Part shown: piece by piece, positions 41,604-50,586 of the stretch
Layout: every line of letters begins with the position of its first letter
Numbering within the stretch: the first letter of the stretch is position 1
From: Brasilonema angustatum HA4187-MV1
GTDB lineage: Bacteria; Cyanobacteriota; Cyanobacteriia; Cyanobacteriales; Nostocaceae
Direction of reading: 5' to 3'
DNA length: 64,000 bases
Assembly (NCBI GenBank): GCA_019359695.1
Contig: JAHHGV010000020.1
Span: 62,001 to 126,000, forward strand
Translations under genes and position numbers: made by a program
The notes under the pieces: model-generated
Databases searched by the model: none
What the model saw: the letters and a program-made list of their open reading frames with translations, nothing else
Told to the model about the DNA's origin: nothing

Positions 41604-44300
41604 ATGACTAGCAACCCAGAACCAAATATTGGGCAGCAAGCAGAAAACTCAACGCTTTCTGGTGGAATGCAAGCGATTCAAGGTGACAATAATATTCAAC
41701 TTCAAGGAAATAGTAAATTAACTGTACAAAAAATCTTTGAGAATGTTCGGGCTGGTGGTGATATTACAGTCGGGAATATTAGTCAGGTTTACCAAACTGT
41801 AAACAATTTGAGTAAGATTCCTAAACCAACAGGTTTCCCCCAAAACATTCCTCCTAGTAACACAGATAAGTTTATCGGACGATCGCGTGAATTAGAACGC
41901 CTCCACCAACAGTTACAACGAAATAATGAAGTCGTCATCGCTGCTGTAGAAGGTATGGGGGGAGTTGGAAAAACAGAATTAGCAATCCAATATTCACTGC
42001 TACACTTACATTCGCACACTTACCCTGGCGGTATCTGCTGGCTACGCGCAAGAGAATCAGATATTGGTTTACAGATAATAGAATTTGCTCGAACAGATTT
42101 GGACTTGCAGCCGCCAGAAGATTTGGAGTTACCAGAACGAATACGCTGGTGTTGGCAGCGTTGGCACCAGGGAAACACACTTGTGGTTGTGGATGATGTT
42201 AAGGATTACAGTCAGATAAAACCATTACTACCACCACAACCATCCCAGTTTAAAGTACTAATGACAACACGACTCAAGTTAGATGATCGTGGTTCTCTGT
42301 TTTTGGAAGTTTTGCAGGAGGAGGATGCACTCTTATTATTGACTCAATTGGTTGGGGAAGCAAAAGTCACTCAAGAATCAATAAAAGCAAAAGAACTCGT
42401 TCAACGTTTAGGCTACTTACCTTTGGCGTTGCAATTAGTCGGGCGGTATGTGAAAAAGCGCAAGATATCTTTGGCAGAAATGCTGCGACGTTTGGAGGAA
42501 AAAGGGCTAGGGCATCCTTCTTTAATAGTGAATCAAAATGACTCCACTTGGACTCTCGATATCAAACGTGGAGTAGCGGCTGCTTTTGAATTGAGTTGGA
42601 AAGAATTAAGTGAGTCTGCCAAAGAGTTAGGTTGTTTACTAAGTTTATTTGCTAATGCTCCGATTTATTGGTTCCAGGTGGAACATGTTGCTGCGGATCT
42701 TGACGCAGAAGAACTGGAAGATGCAAGAGTAGAATTAGAAAACTTGCACTTGCTTACGGGCGAAGAGACTTATCTGTTACATCAGTTGATTCGAGAGTTT
42801 CTGAGAAACAAGCAAAAGAACTTAGCTTCAGGCGACGAGCATCAGTCTAGTTTTTGCCAAGTGATGGTAGAAGTGGCAAAGAAAATTCCTCAAAGACCTA
42901 ATCAGAACGAAATCACTGTCTTAACTATTGTTATCCCACATTTAGTAGAGGTAGCACAAAATCTGATTGATGCAGTCAGTGATGAAAATTTACTTTCGGT
43001 TTTTGCTGGCTTGGGTAGATTTTATCAAGGACAGGGTTTTTATGCGTTGGCTCAACCGTGGTTCGAGCAATGTGTATCAGTCGTACAATCGCGTTTGGGT
43101 GAAAAGCATCCCGATGTCGCCGCCAGTTTCAACAACTTGGCTTTTCTCTACTATTTCCAAGGACGGTACACTGAAGCAGAACCTCTGCACAATAAAGCTT
43201 TGGAACTAAGGCGACGTCTGCTGGGAGAGGAGCATCCTGATGTCGCTCAAAGTTTCAACAATCTTGCTCTACTCTATCGTGTCCAAGGACGGTACACTGA
43301 AGCAGAATCTCTGTACAAAAATGCTTTGGAACTAAGGCAACGTCTGCTGGGAGAGGAACATCCTGATGTCGCCACTTGTTACAATAACCTAGCAGAACTC
43401 TATCGTGTCCAAGGAAAGTACAGTGAAGCAGAATCTCTGTACAAAAATGCTTTGGAACTAGGGCGACGTCTGCTGGGAGAGGAGCATCAGCATGTGGTCT
43501 CCAGTTTCCACAACCTGGCAGCACTCTACGAATCCCAAGGAAGGTACAGTGAAGCGGAATCACTGTACATCAAAGCTTTGGAACTATACCAACGACTGCT
43601 GGGTGATAAGCATCCCGATGTTGCCACTTGTTACAACAACCTGGCAGCACTCTATCGTGTCCAAGGAAGGTACAGTGAAGCGGAACCACTGTACAAAAAA
43701 GCTTTGGAATTATACCGACGCTTACTGGGAGATGGGCATCCCCATGTCGCCACCTGTTACAACAGCTTAGCGCAACTCTATCAGGCTCAAGGACGATACA
43801 CCGAAACAGAATCTCTGTACAATAAAGCTTTGGAACTAAGGCGACGTCTGCTGGGAGATGAGCATCCTCATGTAGCCACCAGTTACAACAACTTGGCAGG
43901 ACTCTATCATGCTCAAGGACGATACACCGAAACAGAACCTCTGTACATTAAAGCTTTGGAACTAAGGCAACGTCTGCTGGGAGAGGAGCATCCTGATGTC
44001 GCCCAAAGTTACAACAACTTGGCAACGCTCTACTCATCCCAAGGACGGTACACTGATGCAGAACCACTCTACATCAAAGCTTTGGAACTATGGCGACGCC
44101 TGCTAGGAGAAGAGCATCCGGATGTCGCCATCAGTTACAACAATTTGGCAGGACTCTACTCATCCCAAGGACGGTACACTGAAGCTGAACCTCTGTACAA
44201 AAAAGCATTGGAAATTGCTGAACACAGTTTAGGGGAAAATCATCCCAACACAATCACTTTCCGTGAAAATTTAAAATACTTGCGTGAGCATCTTTATTGA
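41604..44300 (+). CDS. STAND (NB-ARC) NTPase with kinesin-light-chain-type TPRs
   Basis: This 898-residue protein has three parts. Residues 1-~85 are a polar N-terminal region rich in Asn/Gln/Gly (GDNNIQLQGNSKLTVQKIF, GGDITVGNISQVY). NB-ARC covers about 90-400, with IGRSRELERL at its start, Walker A GMGGVGKT (117-124), Walker B LVVVDDV (193-199), a LMTTRL sensor and YLPLALQLVG (the GLPL-like motif). From about residue 460 there are TPRs: one imperfect, then nine 42-residue units of the pattern HPDVATCYNNLA.LY..QGRY and a partial last one. STAND proteins are signal-triggered switches; relatives act in cell death, phage defence or transcription control. No catalytic effector is recognised at the N-terminus. 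Confidence 0.9.
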   Translation: MTSNPEPNIGQQAENSTLSGGMQAIQGDNNIQLQGNSKLTVQKIFENVRAGGDITVGNISQVYQTVNNLSKIPKPTGFPQNIPPSNTDKFIGRSRELERLHQQLQRNNEVVIAAVEGMGGVGKTELAIQYSLLHLHSHTYPGGICWLRARESDIGLQIIEFARTDLDLQPPEDLELPERIRWCWQRWHQGNTLVVVDDVKDYSQIKPLLPPQPSQFKVLMTTRLKLDDRGSLFLEVLQEEDALLLLTQLVGEAKVTQESIKAKELVQRLGYLPLALQLVGRYVKKRKISLAEMLRRLEEKGLGHPSLIVNQNDSTWTLDIKRGVAAAFELSWKELSESAKELGCLLSLFANAPIYWFQVEHVAADLDAEELEDARVELENLHLLTGEETYLLHQLIREFLRNKQKNLASGDEHQSSFCQVMVEVAKKIPQRPNQNEITVLTIVIPHLVEVAQNLIDAVSDENLLSVFAGLGRFYQGQGFYALAQPWFEQCVSVVQSRLGEKHPDVAASFNNLAFLYYFQGRYTEAEPLHNKALELRRRLLGEEHPDVAQSFNNLALLYRVQGRYTEAESLYKNALELRQRLLGEEHPDVATCYNNLAELYRVQGKYSEAESLYKNALELGRRLLGEEHQHVVSSFHNLAALYESQGRYSEAESLYIKALELYQRLLGDKHPDVATCYNNLAALYRVQGRYSEAEPLYKKALELYRRLLGDGHPHVATCYNSLAQLYQAQGRYTETESLYNKALELRRRLLGDEHPHVATSYNNLAGLYHAQGRYTETEPLYIKALELRQRLLGEEHPDVAQSYNNLATLYSSQGRYTDAEPLYIKALELWRRLLGEEHPDVAISYNNLAGLYSSQGRYTEAEPLYKKALEIAEHSLGENHPNTITFRENLKYLREHLY
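43098..44231 (+). repeat. 126-bp tandem repeats encoding the TPR array, 9 units
   Basis: Nine consecutive 126-bp units encode GE(E/K)HPDVA...RRLL. Several are nearly identical at DNA level (shared blocks such as GGAGAGGAGCATCCTGATGT and CAAGGACGGTACACTGAAGC), showing recent duplication or gene conversion. Copy number probably varies between strains. Confidence 0.95.
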
Positions 44301-44353
44301 TGGGGTTCCCCTACACCCCTACACCCTTACCCCCTGCCCGAAGGGCGTTGACG

Positions 44354-45460
44354 ATGTGGTCTTATTTGTTGAAAATTAAACAAAATATCTTAACCAGGAA
44401 TGAACGAGGACTGATTTACTGGTTGATCATCAGTGGATTTGCCATAGTTATAGCGCTAGAATACCTAACGCCGCCTGAGTATGTATTTGGTTACCTCTAC
44501 ACTGGAACGATTTTGTTGGCGAGTTCCCGATTAAGTCGTACCGCAGTGCTTGGCGTGACGCTAGCGGCTACCGGATTAACACTGTTGAATTTGTTTATCC
44601 CTGGGGTAGAAACGGTTCATCCGCCAACGGTAGCAAATCGGTTAATTGCTGTGATTGCGTTGGTTGTAACAGGTTACTTAAGCGAACGTAACCACCGCAA
44701 TAAGGAAGCTATTGCTTACGCGCAAACACAGTTACGCTCTCAACAACAGCTAGCGCAGATGCGGGAAGATTTTGTTTCTACCTTAACTCATGACTTAAAA
44801 ACACCGCTACTAGGAGCAATTCAAACGTTGAAATCGTTTGAAGAAGGGCAATTTGGTACAGTTACACCGATGCAAGAGCGTATCATACAAACAATGACTC
44901 GTTCTCACCGTACCACGTTGCAGCTTGTAGAAACTTTGTTGGATGTATACCGCATCGACACTGAAGGGCTGAAACTTCAGCGATCGCCAGTGAATTTAGT
45001 CACAGTAGCCCAGGAGGCGATCGCCACCCTAACTGAAATCGCAAGATCACGTCAGATTTGTGTCTGTGTTAATTATGGAGAATCAGATTTTCGCCGCTCG
45101 TTGTGGGTTAATGGCGATTATTTGCAACTTGGGCGAGTCTTCTCTAATCTTTTAATTAATGGTATTAACCATACTCCCCGTGGTGGAAAAGTGGAAGTCG
45201 TGCTGGAGACTTCTGCTATTGATCAAATTGTGAAGATTTCTGACAATGGTTGTGGGATAACACAAGAAGAACTACCTTACCTGTTTGAGAGATTTTATCA
45301 AGGACATAGCGATCGCCTGTTTGTAGGTTCAGGGCTAGGATTGTATTTATCTCGCCAAATTATTGAAGCACATGGCGGTATAATTTGGGCAGAGAGTCGC
45401 GCAAGCAAAGGGGCAATATTTGGGTTTCGACTGCCTGTGTGTCCGCCACCAGGCGATTAA
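44354..45460 (+). CDS. membrane sensor histidine kinase
   Basis: This 368-residue kinase has a hydrophobic N-terminal sensor of about four helices (GLIYWLIISGFAIVIALEYL; VANRLIAVIALVVTGYL). The catalytic core follows: H-box FVSTLTHDLKTPLLGAIQTL, N-box FSNLLINGINHTP, G1 ISDNGCGI, F-box FERFYQGH and G2 GSGLGLYLS. All key residues are kept. I take the ATG at 44354 rather than the ATG overlapping the STAND stop (44300); the extra residues there come from CCCTACACC-type repeat DNA. It is followed after 161 bp by a response regulator, its likely partner. The stimulus is unknown. Confidence 0.9.
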   Translation: MWSYLLKIKQNILTRNERGLIYWLIISGFAIVIALEYLTPPEYVFGYLYTGTILLASSRLSRTAVLGVTLAATGLTLLNLFIPGVETVHPPTVANRLIAVIALVVTGYLSERNHRNKEAIAYAQTQLRSQQQLAQMREDFVSTLTHDLKTPLLGAIQTLKSFEEGQFGTVTPMQERIIQTMTRSHRTTLQLVETLLDVYRIDTEGLKLQRSPVNLVTVAQEAIATLTEIARSRQICVCVNYGESDFRRSLWVNGDYLQLGRVFSNLLINGINHTPRGGKVEVVLETSAIDQIVKISDNGCGITQEELPYLFERFYQGHSDRLFVGSGLGLYLSRQIIEAHGGIIWAESRASKGAIFGFRLPVCPPPGD

Positions 45461-45486
45461 CAATTCAAAATTCAAAGTTCAAAGTT

Positions 45487-45543
45487 CAAAAATAAGATTC
45501 AACCTGTTTGAATTCATAATTTTAAATTTTGAATTGCTTAAGG
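45487..45543 (+). repeat. 57-bp AT-rich dispersed repeat, copy A
   Basis: The segment CAAAAATAAGATTCAAC...TTTTGAATTGCTTAAGG recurs reverse-complemented at 49262-49320 with a few changes. TTCAAAG heptamers precede it (45462-45490). It lies between the kinase and regulator genes. Confidence 0.8.
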
Positions 45544-45621
45544 GATAGGGGAAAGCCATTTTCATGGCAAGGTTTGTGAGATTTTCTCGTGAATGGCTGA
45601 CTTGTGAACCAATAACTAAAA

Positions 45622-46311
45622 ATGAAACCAGGTGCGGTAGTGAAGATATTACTCGTTGAGGATGATGAACTGTTTCGCTTGGGTTTGCGAATGCGGTTAC
45701 AACAGGAGACGGGTATAGAAATCGTAGCTGAGGCAGAAGATGGTGAGCAAGCTGTAGAACTAGCTAATCGTTATCTGCTGGATTTGGTTTTGCTAGACGT
45801 TGGTTTACCAGGGATTGGTGGAATAGAAGCTTGTCGTCAAATCAAGCAGCAGCACCCAGATTTACCAATTTTAGTTTTAACATCTCGTTCGGAAAAACCT
45901 TTGATTGCGCGGTTAATTGAAGCAGGGGCGCAAGGTTACTGTCTCAAAGGAATCCCACCAGAGTCTTTAATATTGGCATTGCGTTCGGTAGCAGCAGGCG
46001 CTTCTTGGTGGGATCAAACAGCAACCACAGAAATTCGAGCCGCTTTTGGGGGAAACAATACAGCAGCGCCCGTACAAAATAAGCAACCAGCAGAAAATCC
46101 CTTAACCAAGCGCGAACAAGAAATTCTGGCGCTAGTGGCTGCGGGTAAAAGCAATCAAGAAATAGCAGAAATTCTCTATATTGCTTCTGGTACAGTACGG
46201 GTTCATGTCCATGCGATTTTGCACAAGTTAGAAGTACGCGATCGCACTCAAGCTGCAATATTGGCTATACAGAAAGGATTAGTAGCAAAAGAATTGCTGC
46301 AGAATTCCTAA
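45622..46311 (+). CDS. NarL/FixJ family response regulator
   Basis: This 229-residue protein has an N-terminal receiver: acidic pair in LLVEDDELFRLGL (about D14, D15), phosphoacceptor aspartate in DLVLLDVGLPGIGG (about D59), T/S in LVLTSR, and K in YCLKGIPPE. A C-terminal LuxR-type HTH follows: LTKREQEILALVAAGKSNQE and IAEILYIASGTVRVHVHAIL. It should bind DNA when phosphorylated, most likely by the kinase encoded just upstream. Targets are unknown. Confidence 0.93.
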   Translation: MKPGAVVKILLVEDDELFRLGLRMRLQQETGIEIVAEAEDGEQAVELANRYLLDLVLLDVGLPGIGGIEACRQIKQQHPDLPILVLTSRSEKPLIARLIEAGAQGYCLKGIPPESLILALRSVAAGASWWDQTATTEIRAAFGGNNTAAPVQNKQPAENPLTKREQEILALVAAGKSNQEIAEILYIASGTVRVHVHAILHKLEVRDRTQAAILAIQKGLVAKELLQNS

Positions 46312-46313
46312 CA

Positions 46314-46400
46314 GTTATCAGTTATCAGTTACCAGTTATCAATTGTTCCCTGTTAAGCGTTCACTGTTAAGCGTTCCCTGTTAAGCGTTCCCTCTTCCCT
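46314..46400. repeat. tandem heptamers and 14-mers after the response regulator gene
   Basis: GTTATCA-type heptamers (four, 46314-46341) are followed by three GTTC(C/A)CTGTTAAGC 14-mers at 46345-46386, the inverse of the 36281-36328 unit. Confidence 0.85.
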
Positions 46401-46467
46401 AAACAGTTTACTTGAGCCAAAATCAGTCATCATAAAAGTATAGGCACTGTTCTATGCTGGGAAAAGT

Positions 46468-47172
46468 ATGACAAATATCCCGCTTTTTGCTAATCGCACT
46501 CAAGCTGGGGAACGATTGGCGCAAGCAATTGACGCTATTTTGACCCAGCAAATTGCTGATCAAGTTACAAATCCTGTTACAATTGTTTATGCTTTGCCAA
46601 GAGGAGGAGTACCAGTAGCAGCAGCAGTCGCGCGTCTCCTTAACTGTCCGTTGATGATAGAGGTGGCGAAAAAAATTGGTCATCCCGAAAATCCTGAGTT
46701 AGCTATTGGCGCGGTTACTGCTTCCGGAAATGTTATTTGGGATGAGCACAACGTGTCTTTTCGCCATACACCGAAATCAGGGTGGCGGGAAGAAGCATTG
46801 GATGCAGCTATTAGTCAAGCTAAGTCTGTTCAGGCTCAATTAAGTCCTGCTTGTCCGCAGGTAAATACTCAAGGTGCTACCCTCATCTTAGTTGATGATG
46901 GGATTGCCACAGGTATGACAATAGCCGTCGCGGCAACATCTCTCAAGGCACTCTCGCCTGCAGAAGTTTGGTTATGTAGTCCAGTAGCCCCTTTGGAATT
47001 GTTACCCTGGTTGGATCAGTGGGGCGATCGCGTGGTTGTCCTATCAACACCAAAACCTTTCTTCAGCGTCAGCAATTTTTACGTAGAATTTCCTCAGCTA
47101 CAGACAAAGGAAGCTTTTGATTGTCTACTGCAACAAAACCAGGACATAATAAATTATCAAAAAGAAATTTGA
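46468..47172 (+). CDS. phosphoribosyltransferase family protein
   Basis: This 234-residue protein is a type I phosphoribosyltransferase. The PRPP-binding loop is TLILVDDGIATGMTIAVAA (about 145-163), where acidic-acidic-G-x-A-T-G-x-T fits the family, and YALPRGGVPVAAAVAR supplies the PPi loop (PRGG). The group with PRGGVPVA, common beside dienelactone hydrolases, is usually of unassigned substrate. Ends TKEAFDCLLQQ. The gene is complete. A TATG start with a GGGAAAAGT purine tract upstream supports the ATG at 46468. Confidence 0.87.
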   Translation: MTNIPLFANRTQAGERLAQAIDAILTQQIADQVTNPVTIVYALPRGGVPVAAAVARLLNCPLMIEVAKKIGHPENPELAIGAVTASGNVIWDEHNVSFRHTPKSGWREEALDAAISQAKSVQAQLSPACPQVNTQGATLILVDDGIATGMTIAVAATSLKALSPAEVWLCSPVAPLELLPWLDQWGDRVVVLSTPKPFFSVSNFYVEFPQLQTKEAFDCLLQQNQDIINYQKEI

Positions 47173-47194
47173 TCATGTTGAAGTCATACTTGAC

Positions 47195-47244
47195 GGCGGT
47201 TAAAACCGCCAATCGTGTTCATCCCCATGTCTGAAGCCACGGGG
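47195..47244 (+). terminator. two consecutive hairpins after the phosphoribosyltransferase gene
   Basis: GGCGGTTAAAACCGCC (47195-47210) is a 7-bp stem with a 2-base loop, and CCCCATG/CACGGGG (47223-47244) is a near-perfect 7-bp stem. No T-run follows the first, so efficiency as a terminator is uncertain. The second, CCCCATGTCTGAAGCCACGG, resembles sequence often seen at IS200/IS605 right ends, but no element remains. Confidence 0.4.
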
Positions 47245-47342
47245 TTCCCGCTCGTTTTTCGGTGATCATTTTTTGTCTGTAGCTGACGTTTTATGACTTT
47301 AGTGTAGTCCGCCAAAGCTTCGCTAACAATCTGCTCCTGATT

Positions 47343-48338
47343 TTAAGAGTCTTCGAGAAACTTAGCTAACTCCAAACTTTCTTCATAGTAATTAATTGCT
47401 TTAACATAATCGCCCAAGGCTTCACAAGCAACTCCCAAACTACTAAGTGATTGTTCTTCACTGTGCTTGTCTTTCATTGCCCTAGCTAATAATAAACGTT
47501 GCTCGTAGTAGGCGATCGCTTTGGCAAAATCCCCTTGCGCATAACAAGCATTACCCAGGTTGTGTAAGACCTGAAGTGCATTGCGGTGATTGTTCAGCGA
47601 GTAAGCTCTTTTGATACACTGCTCGTAGTAGGCGATCGCTTTGGCAAAATCTCCTAAACCATACCAAGCGCTACCCAAATTCTTTAGAACCTGCTCTTCG
47701 CCCCAATGATCTTGGAGTTCTCGCACAATTTCTAGGCTTTGCTGTTTGAATTCAATTGCCTGATGAAGGTCACCTAAAGCTTTATAGACCAATCCCAAAT
47801 TATTGAGTCCCGCCACCTGGCTTCGCTTATCTCCTAGTTGTCGCGCTGTTTTCAAACACTTTTGTAAGAACTCAATTGCTTTGTTGTACTCACCTAAATG
47901 ACGGTAAGCATTGCCTAAATGTGAAAGCGCCTGCATCTTTATGACTTGCAAGTTGGCGACATCTTTTGTTAAAAGTAAACACTGATTTGAGTGGGAAATC
48001 GCACTTTTGTAGTCTCCTAAGTGGTAAACTATGTAAGCTAAACAAGAAAGTACTTGCGCTTGTTTTTCAATGTCTCCAACTGCTTGAAATAACGCAAGGC
48101 ATTCTTGGAAAGACCTCATGGCAAGAAGTGAATCTCCAGCTTGCTGCTGTTGAACTCCTTGTCGTAATAACCTGTTTGCTTCTTCATAGTGGTCTTGTTG
48201 TCTCTGGGGAACTAGCATTTCCTCATGTGAATCCCTGAAATCATCAGAAATACTGACGTGTTCCCTTTGTGTTAGGCATGCTGTAAGTGATTCCACGGGA
48301 ACGATGTTTTCGACCTGGAATTCCATTCGTTTTTCCAC
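47343..48338 (-). CDS. tetratricopeptide repeat protein
   Basis: This 331-residue protein consists mainly of about six to seven TPRs of roughly 40 residues, for example AYRHLGEYNKAIEFLQKCLK, VYKALGDLHQAIEFKQQSLE, AWYGLGDFAKAIAYYEQCIK and ACYAQGDFAKAIAYYEQRLL. It is of the LGN/Rapsyn-like style common in cyanobacteria. TPRs are protein-binding scaffolds. No enzymatic or membrane domain is present; the first ~50 residues are polar. It is not similar in repeat type to the KLC-like TPRs of the STAND protein. Partner unknown. Confidence 0.88.
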   Translation of the reverse strand: MEKRMEFQVENIVPVESLTACLTQREHVSISDDFRDSHEEMLVPQRQQDHYEEANRLLRQGVQQQQAGDSLLAMRSFQECLALFQAVGDIEKQAQVLSCLAYIVYHLGDYKSAISHSNQCLLLTKDVANLQVIKMQALSHLGNAYRHLGEYNKAIEFLQKCLKTARQLGDKRSQVAGLNNLGLVYKALGDLHQAIEFKQQSLEIVRELQDHWGEEQVLKNLGSAWYGLGDFAKAIAYYEQCIKRAYSLNNHRNALQVLHNLGNACYAQGDFAKAIAYYEQRLLLARAMKDKHSEEQSLSSLGVACEALGDYVKAINYYEESLELAKFLEDS

Positions 48339-48501
48339 ATCAACCTATCCCTGTTAATAGTGGTGATACATAATAGTGTTCCCAAAATTAGAGTGCATAT
48401 CTCACGGGGAGAGGGAGAATATAGGAATTCGAGATTGTTTTCAAGGATCAGGGGTTGGTAGGAGTTTCCCTTGTTAAGAAGATTGCAGTGGAGTCGTGAG
48501 A

Positions 48502-49170
48502 ATGACGATAGAAAGAGTGTTGGAACCGGAAGTCATGGATAGTTTAGAGGAAGCCATTGAGTATGATGCAATGGACTTCGTCAAAGTAAATACTGCTTTT
48601 GCTGAAGAAGCAAGCGCTTTTGGACCAAAGGAACAGGGTTTAGTACTTGATGCTGGTACTGGTCCTGGTCGTATTCCAGTTTTACTGTGTCAAATGCGTC
48701 CCCAATGGCAAGTTATCGCTATTGATTTAGCTCAAAGTATGTTACAGATAGCGTCACAACACATTCAGCAGGCTGGTTTACAACAGCAAATTCGTCTGGA
48801 ATTAGTAGACACGAAAAACTTGCCTTATCAAGATCAGCAGTTTGATATGGTTGTGTCAAATAGTCTCATCCACCATTTGCCCGATCCGTTACCTTTGTTT
48901 AGCGAACTTAAGCGTGTCTTAAAACCGAATGGTGGTATTTTCATCCGCGACTTATTTCGACCAGCTGATGAAACCACTATCAATGCTTTGGTGAATAATA
49001 TAGGAACAGAATACAATACCCATCAAAATAAATTATTTCGTGATTCTCTTCACGCTGCACTCACACTGGATGAAGTGAATCAGTTGATTTCACAGGTGGG
49101 GTTGCAACAAGTAAAGGTCTATCAATCAAGCGAGTGTCATTGGACTGCAGAACGCGCTTGGAATTATTGA
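48502..49170 (+). CDS. class I SAM-dependent methyltransferase
   Basis: This 222-residue protein has motif I LVLDAGTGPGRIPVLL, the motif II acid in VIAIDLAQSML, FDMVVSNSLIHHLPDPLPLF (motif post-I), and RVLKPNGGIFIRDLFRP. It belongs to the broad UbiE/Methyltransf_25-like group. I prefer the ATG at 48502 over the GTG at 48496. The substrate is unknown. Upstream is the TPR gene in divergent orientation with 163 bp between. Confidence 0.85.
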   Translation: MTIERVLEPEVMDSLEEAIEYDAMDFVKVNTAFAEEASAFGPKEQGLVLDAGTGPGRIPVLLCQMRPQWQVIAIDLAQSMLQIASQHIQQAGLQQQIRLELVDTKNLPYQDQQFDMVVSNSLIHHLPDPLPLFSELKRVLKPNGGIFIRDLFRPADETTINALVNNIGTEYNTHQNKLFRDSLHAALTLDEVNQLISQVGLQQVKVYQSSECHWTAERAWNY

Positions 49171-49261
49171 GTTGGAAGTCGCAAGTCAGAATTTACAAGT
49201 CAGAATCTGTGAGTGGGGGATTGAGAACCATCATATGCTCATGATTATCGCTTTACCCCAC

Positions 49262-49320
49262 CCCTTAAGCAATTTAAAATTCAATCATTTTGAATTCAAA
49301 CACGTTGAATCTTATTTTTG
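49262..49320 (-). repeat. 57-bp AT-rich dispersed repeat, copy B (inverted)
   Basis: This is the reverse complement of the 45487-45543 unit (CAAAAATAAGATTCAAC...TTTAAATTGCTTAAGG on the minus strand). It lies in the 309-bp gap 49171-49479, which has no gene. Confidence 0.8.
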
Positions 49321-49479
49321 ATAGCGCAGCGTGCCGCAGGCATACTTTGAACGAGCGAATCCGTGAATTTTGGAGAAGCCAGTGGGGTCAAATCAACGTG
49401 GGTTGAAGATTTGAACGTTACAGCCAGTCGCGCAAAACTTTTCCTCTAGGATATAGGTGTGCCGGAAGTTGACGACGAC

Positions 49480-50586
49480 TTACGCCACGTTCGCCTTAAC
49501 TAAATTTTCTCCACCTTGAACGACTTTTGCCGACTCAATTTTGTCACCCGCCTTGAGTTGTTGCAAAACATCTTTACCTTCAGTGACATAGCCAAAGACG
49601 GCGTAACGACCATCCAACAAGTTGCGTCCTGCTGGAGTCAGTTCCGGTTCAAATAAGAAGAAGAAGACTTGTGATGAACCACCATTGTTATCATATTCAG
49701 GACGTGCCAACGCTACAGTACCATAAGCAGAGAAAGGTAAAACAGGTAAATCAGTGTAACGACCAGCCTCCTCTAAAGTGATACCGTAAGTAGGTTCTTT
49801 GTCACCTTGTACAAGAAATTCTAGCGGGATGGCGCGGTATTTATGTGTTTTTGGATCAATAAAGCCGACTTCTTTACCTGGTGGATCTCCAGTTTGTACA
49901 ACGTATGATTCTTCTGAACGGGTAAATTCTAAGCCATTATAAAAACCGCGTTGCACCAAATCCACAAAATTGCCAGCAGTGACAGGGGCACTGTAGCCGT
50001 CTACAACAACGGTGAGGTCGCCTTTGTTAGTTTTCACTTCCACTGTGGCACGACCCTTGAGTTGAGGTAAATTGCTGTATTTGGCTGGCACTTCAAAGGG
50101 AAATTCTGTCACCATTGACTCTTCTAGTTTGCTGACAAGACTCAGCAATTTGGCACGTTGATCCCGAACTTGTTCTTTATCTTTTGTTTTGACGACTTCT
50201 TGCAAGGCATTTACGCCGGATTTTAATTCAGCAATCATTGCTTCAGCTTCGCTTTGGCGTTCTTGTGGAACATCTGCCAAAATTTTGGAGGGTTTATCGA
50301 GAATTCGCGATGCTTTGCTGAGATCTTGAGAAATAGCACCCCAACGTCGATTGGCTCGCAGTTGAGTGGTAATGTCCTCTAAAGAAGCTTGCAGTTGCCG
50401 TACAGGTTTGTTATCTATTGGAAGCGAGTAGCGCAATAGAGAATTGCCGTCAGTTATGGCATTCCCCGCTGGTAAGCCGGCGCTACTAGAAGGAGTCCAT
50501 GCGGCTGTACTTATCCCTAAAAATAGAGTTACCAGCAGCAGTGCTATTGGGCTGTTCTTCAGCCAGGATTTCAATATTTGGAACAT
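49480..50586 (-). CDS. secreted cyclophilin-type peptidyl-prolyl isomerase, thylakoid-lumen TLP40-like
   Basis: This 368-residue protein has an N-terminal signal peptide (SWLKNSPIALLLVTLFLGIS; cleavage after about AWTPSSSA), a helical PsbQ-like middle region (about 50-150), and a C-terminal cyclophilin domain from about 180. In the latter, VEVKTNKGDLTVVVDGYSAP and TAGNFVDLVQRGFYNGLEFT begin the fold, and SSQVFFFLFEPELT and LLDGRYAVFGYV follow. The architecture matches cyanobacterial and plant TLP40/CYP38-type lumen proteins involved in photosystem II assembly. I use the ATG at 50586 (MFQILK); an ATG at 50607 would lengthen the leader. Catalytic activity in this group is uncertain. Confidence 0.88.
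   Translation of the reverse strand: MFQILKSWLKNSPIALLLVTLFLGISTAAWTPSSSAGLPAGNAITDGNSLLRYSLPIDNKPVRQLQASLEDITTQLRANRRWGAISQDLSKASRILDKPSKILADVPQERQSEAEAMIAELKSGVNALQEVVKTKDKEQVRDQRAKLLSLVSKLEESMVTEFPFEVPAKYSNLPQLKGRATVEVKTNKGDLTVVVDGYSAPVTAGNFVDLVQRGFYNGLEFTRSEESYVVQTGDPPGKEVGFIDPKTHKYRAIPLEFLVQGDKEPTYGITLEEAGRYTDLPVLPFSAYGTVALARPEYDNNGGSSQVFFFLFEPELTPAGRNLLDGRYAVFGYVTEGKDVLQQLKAGDKIESAKVVQGGENLVKANVA

Noticed and set aside
43098-44231. Regular 126-bp direct repeats as a possible CRISPR or minisatellite
   Set aside because: Units are contiguous without spacers and encode a clean TPR array.
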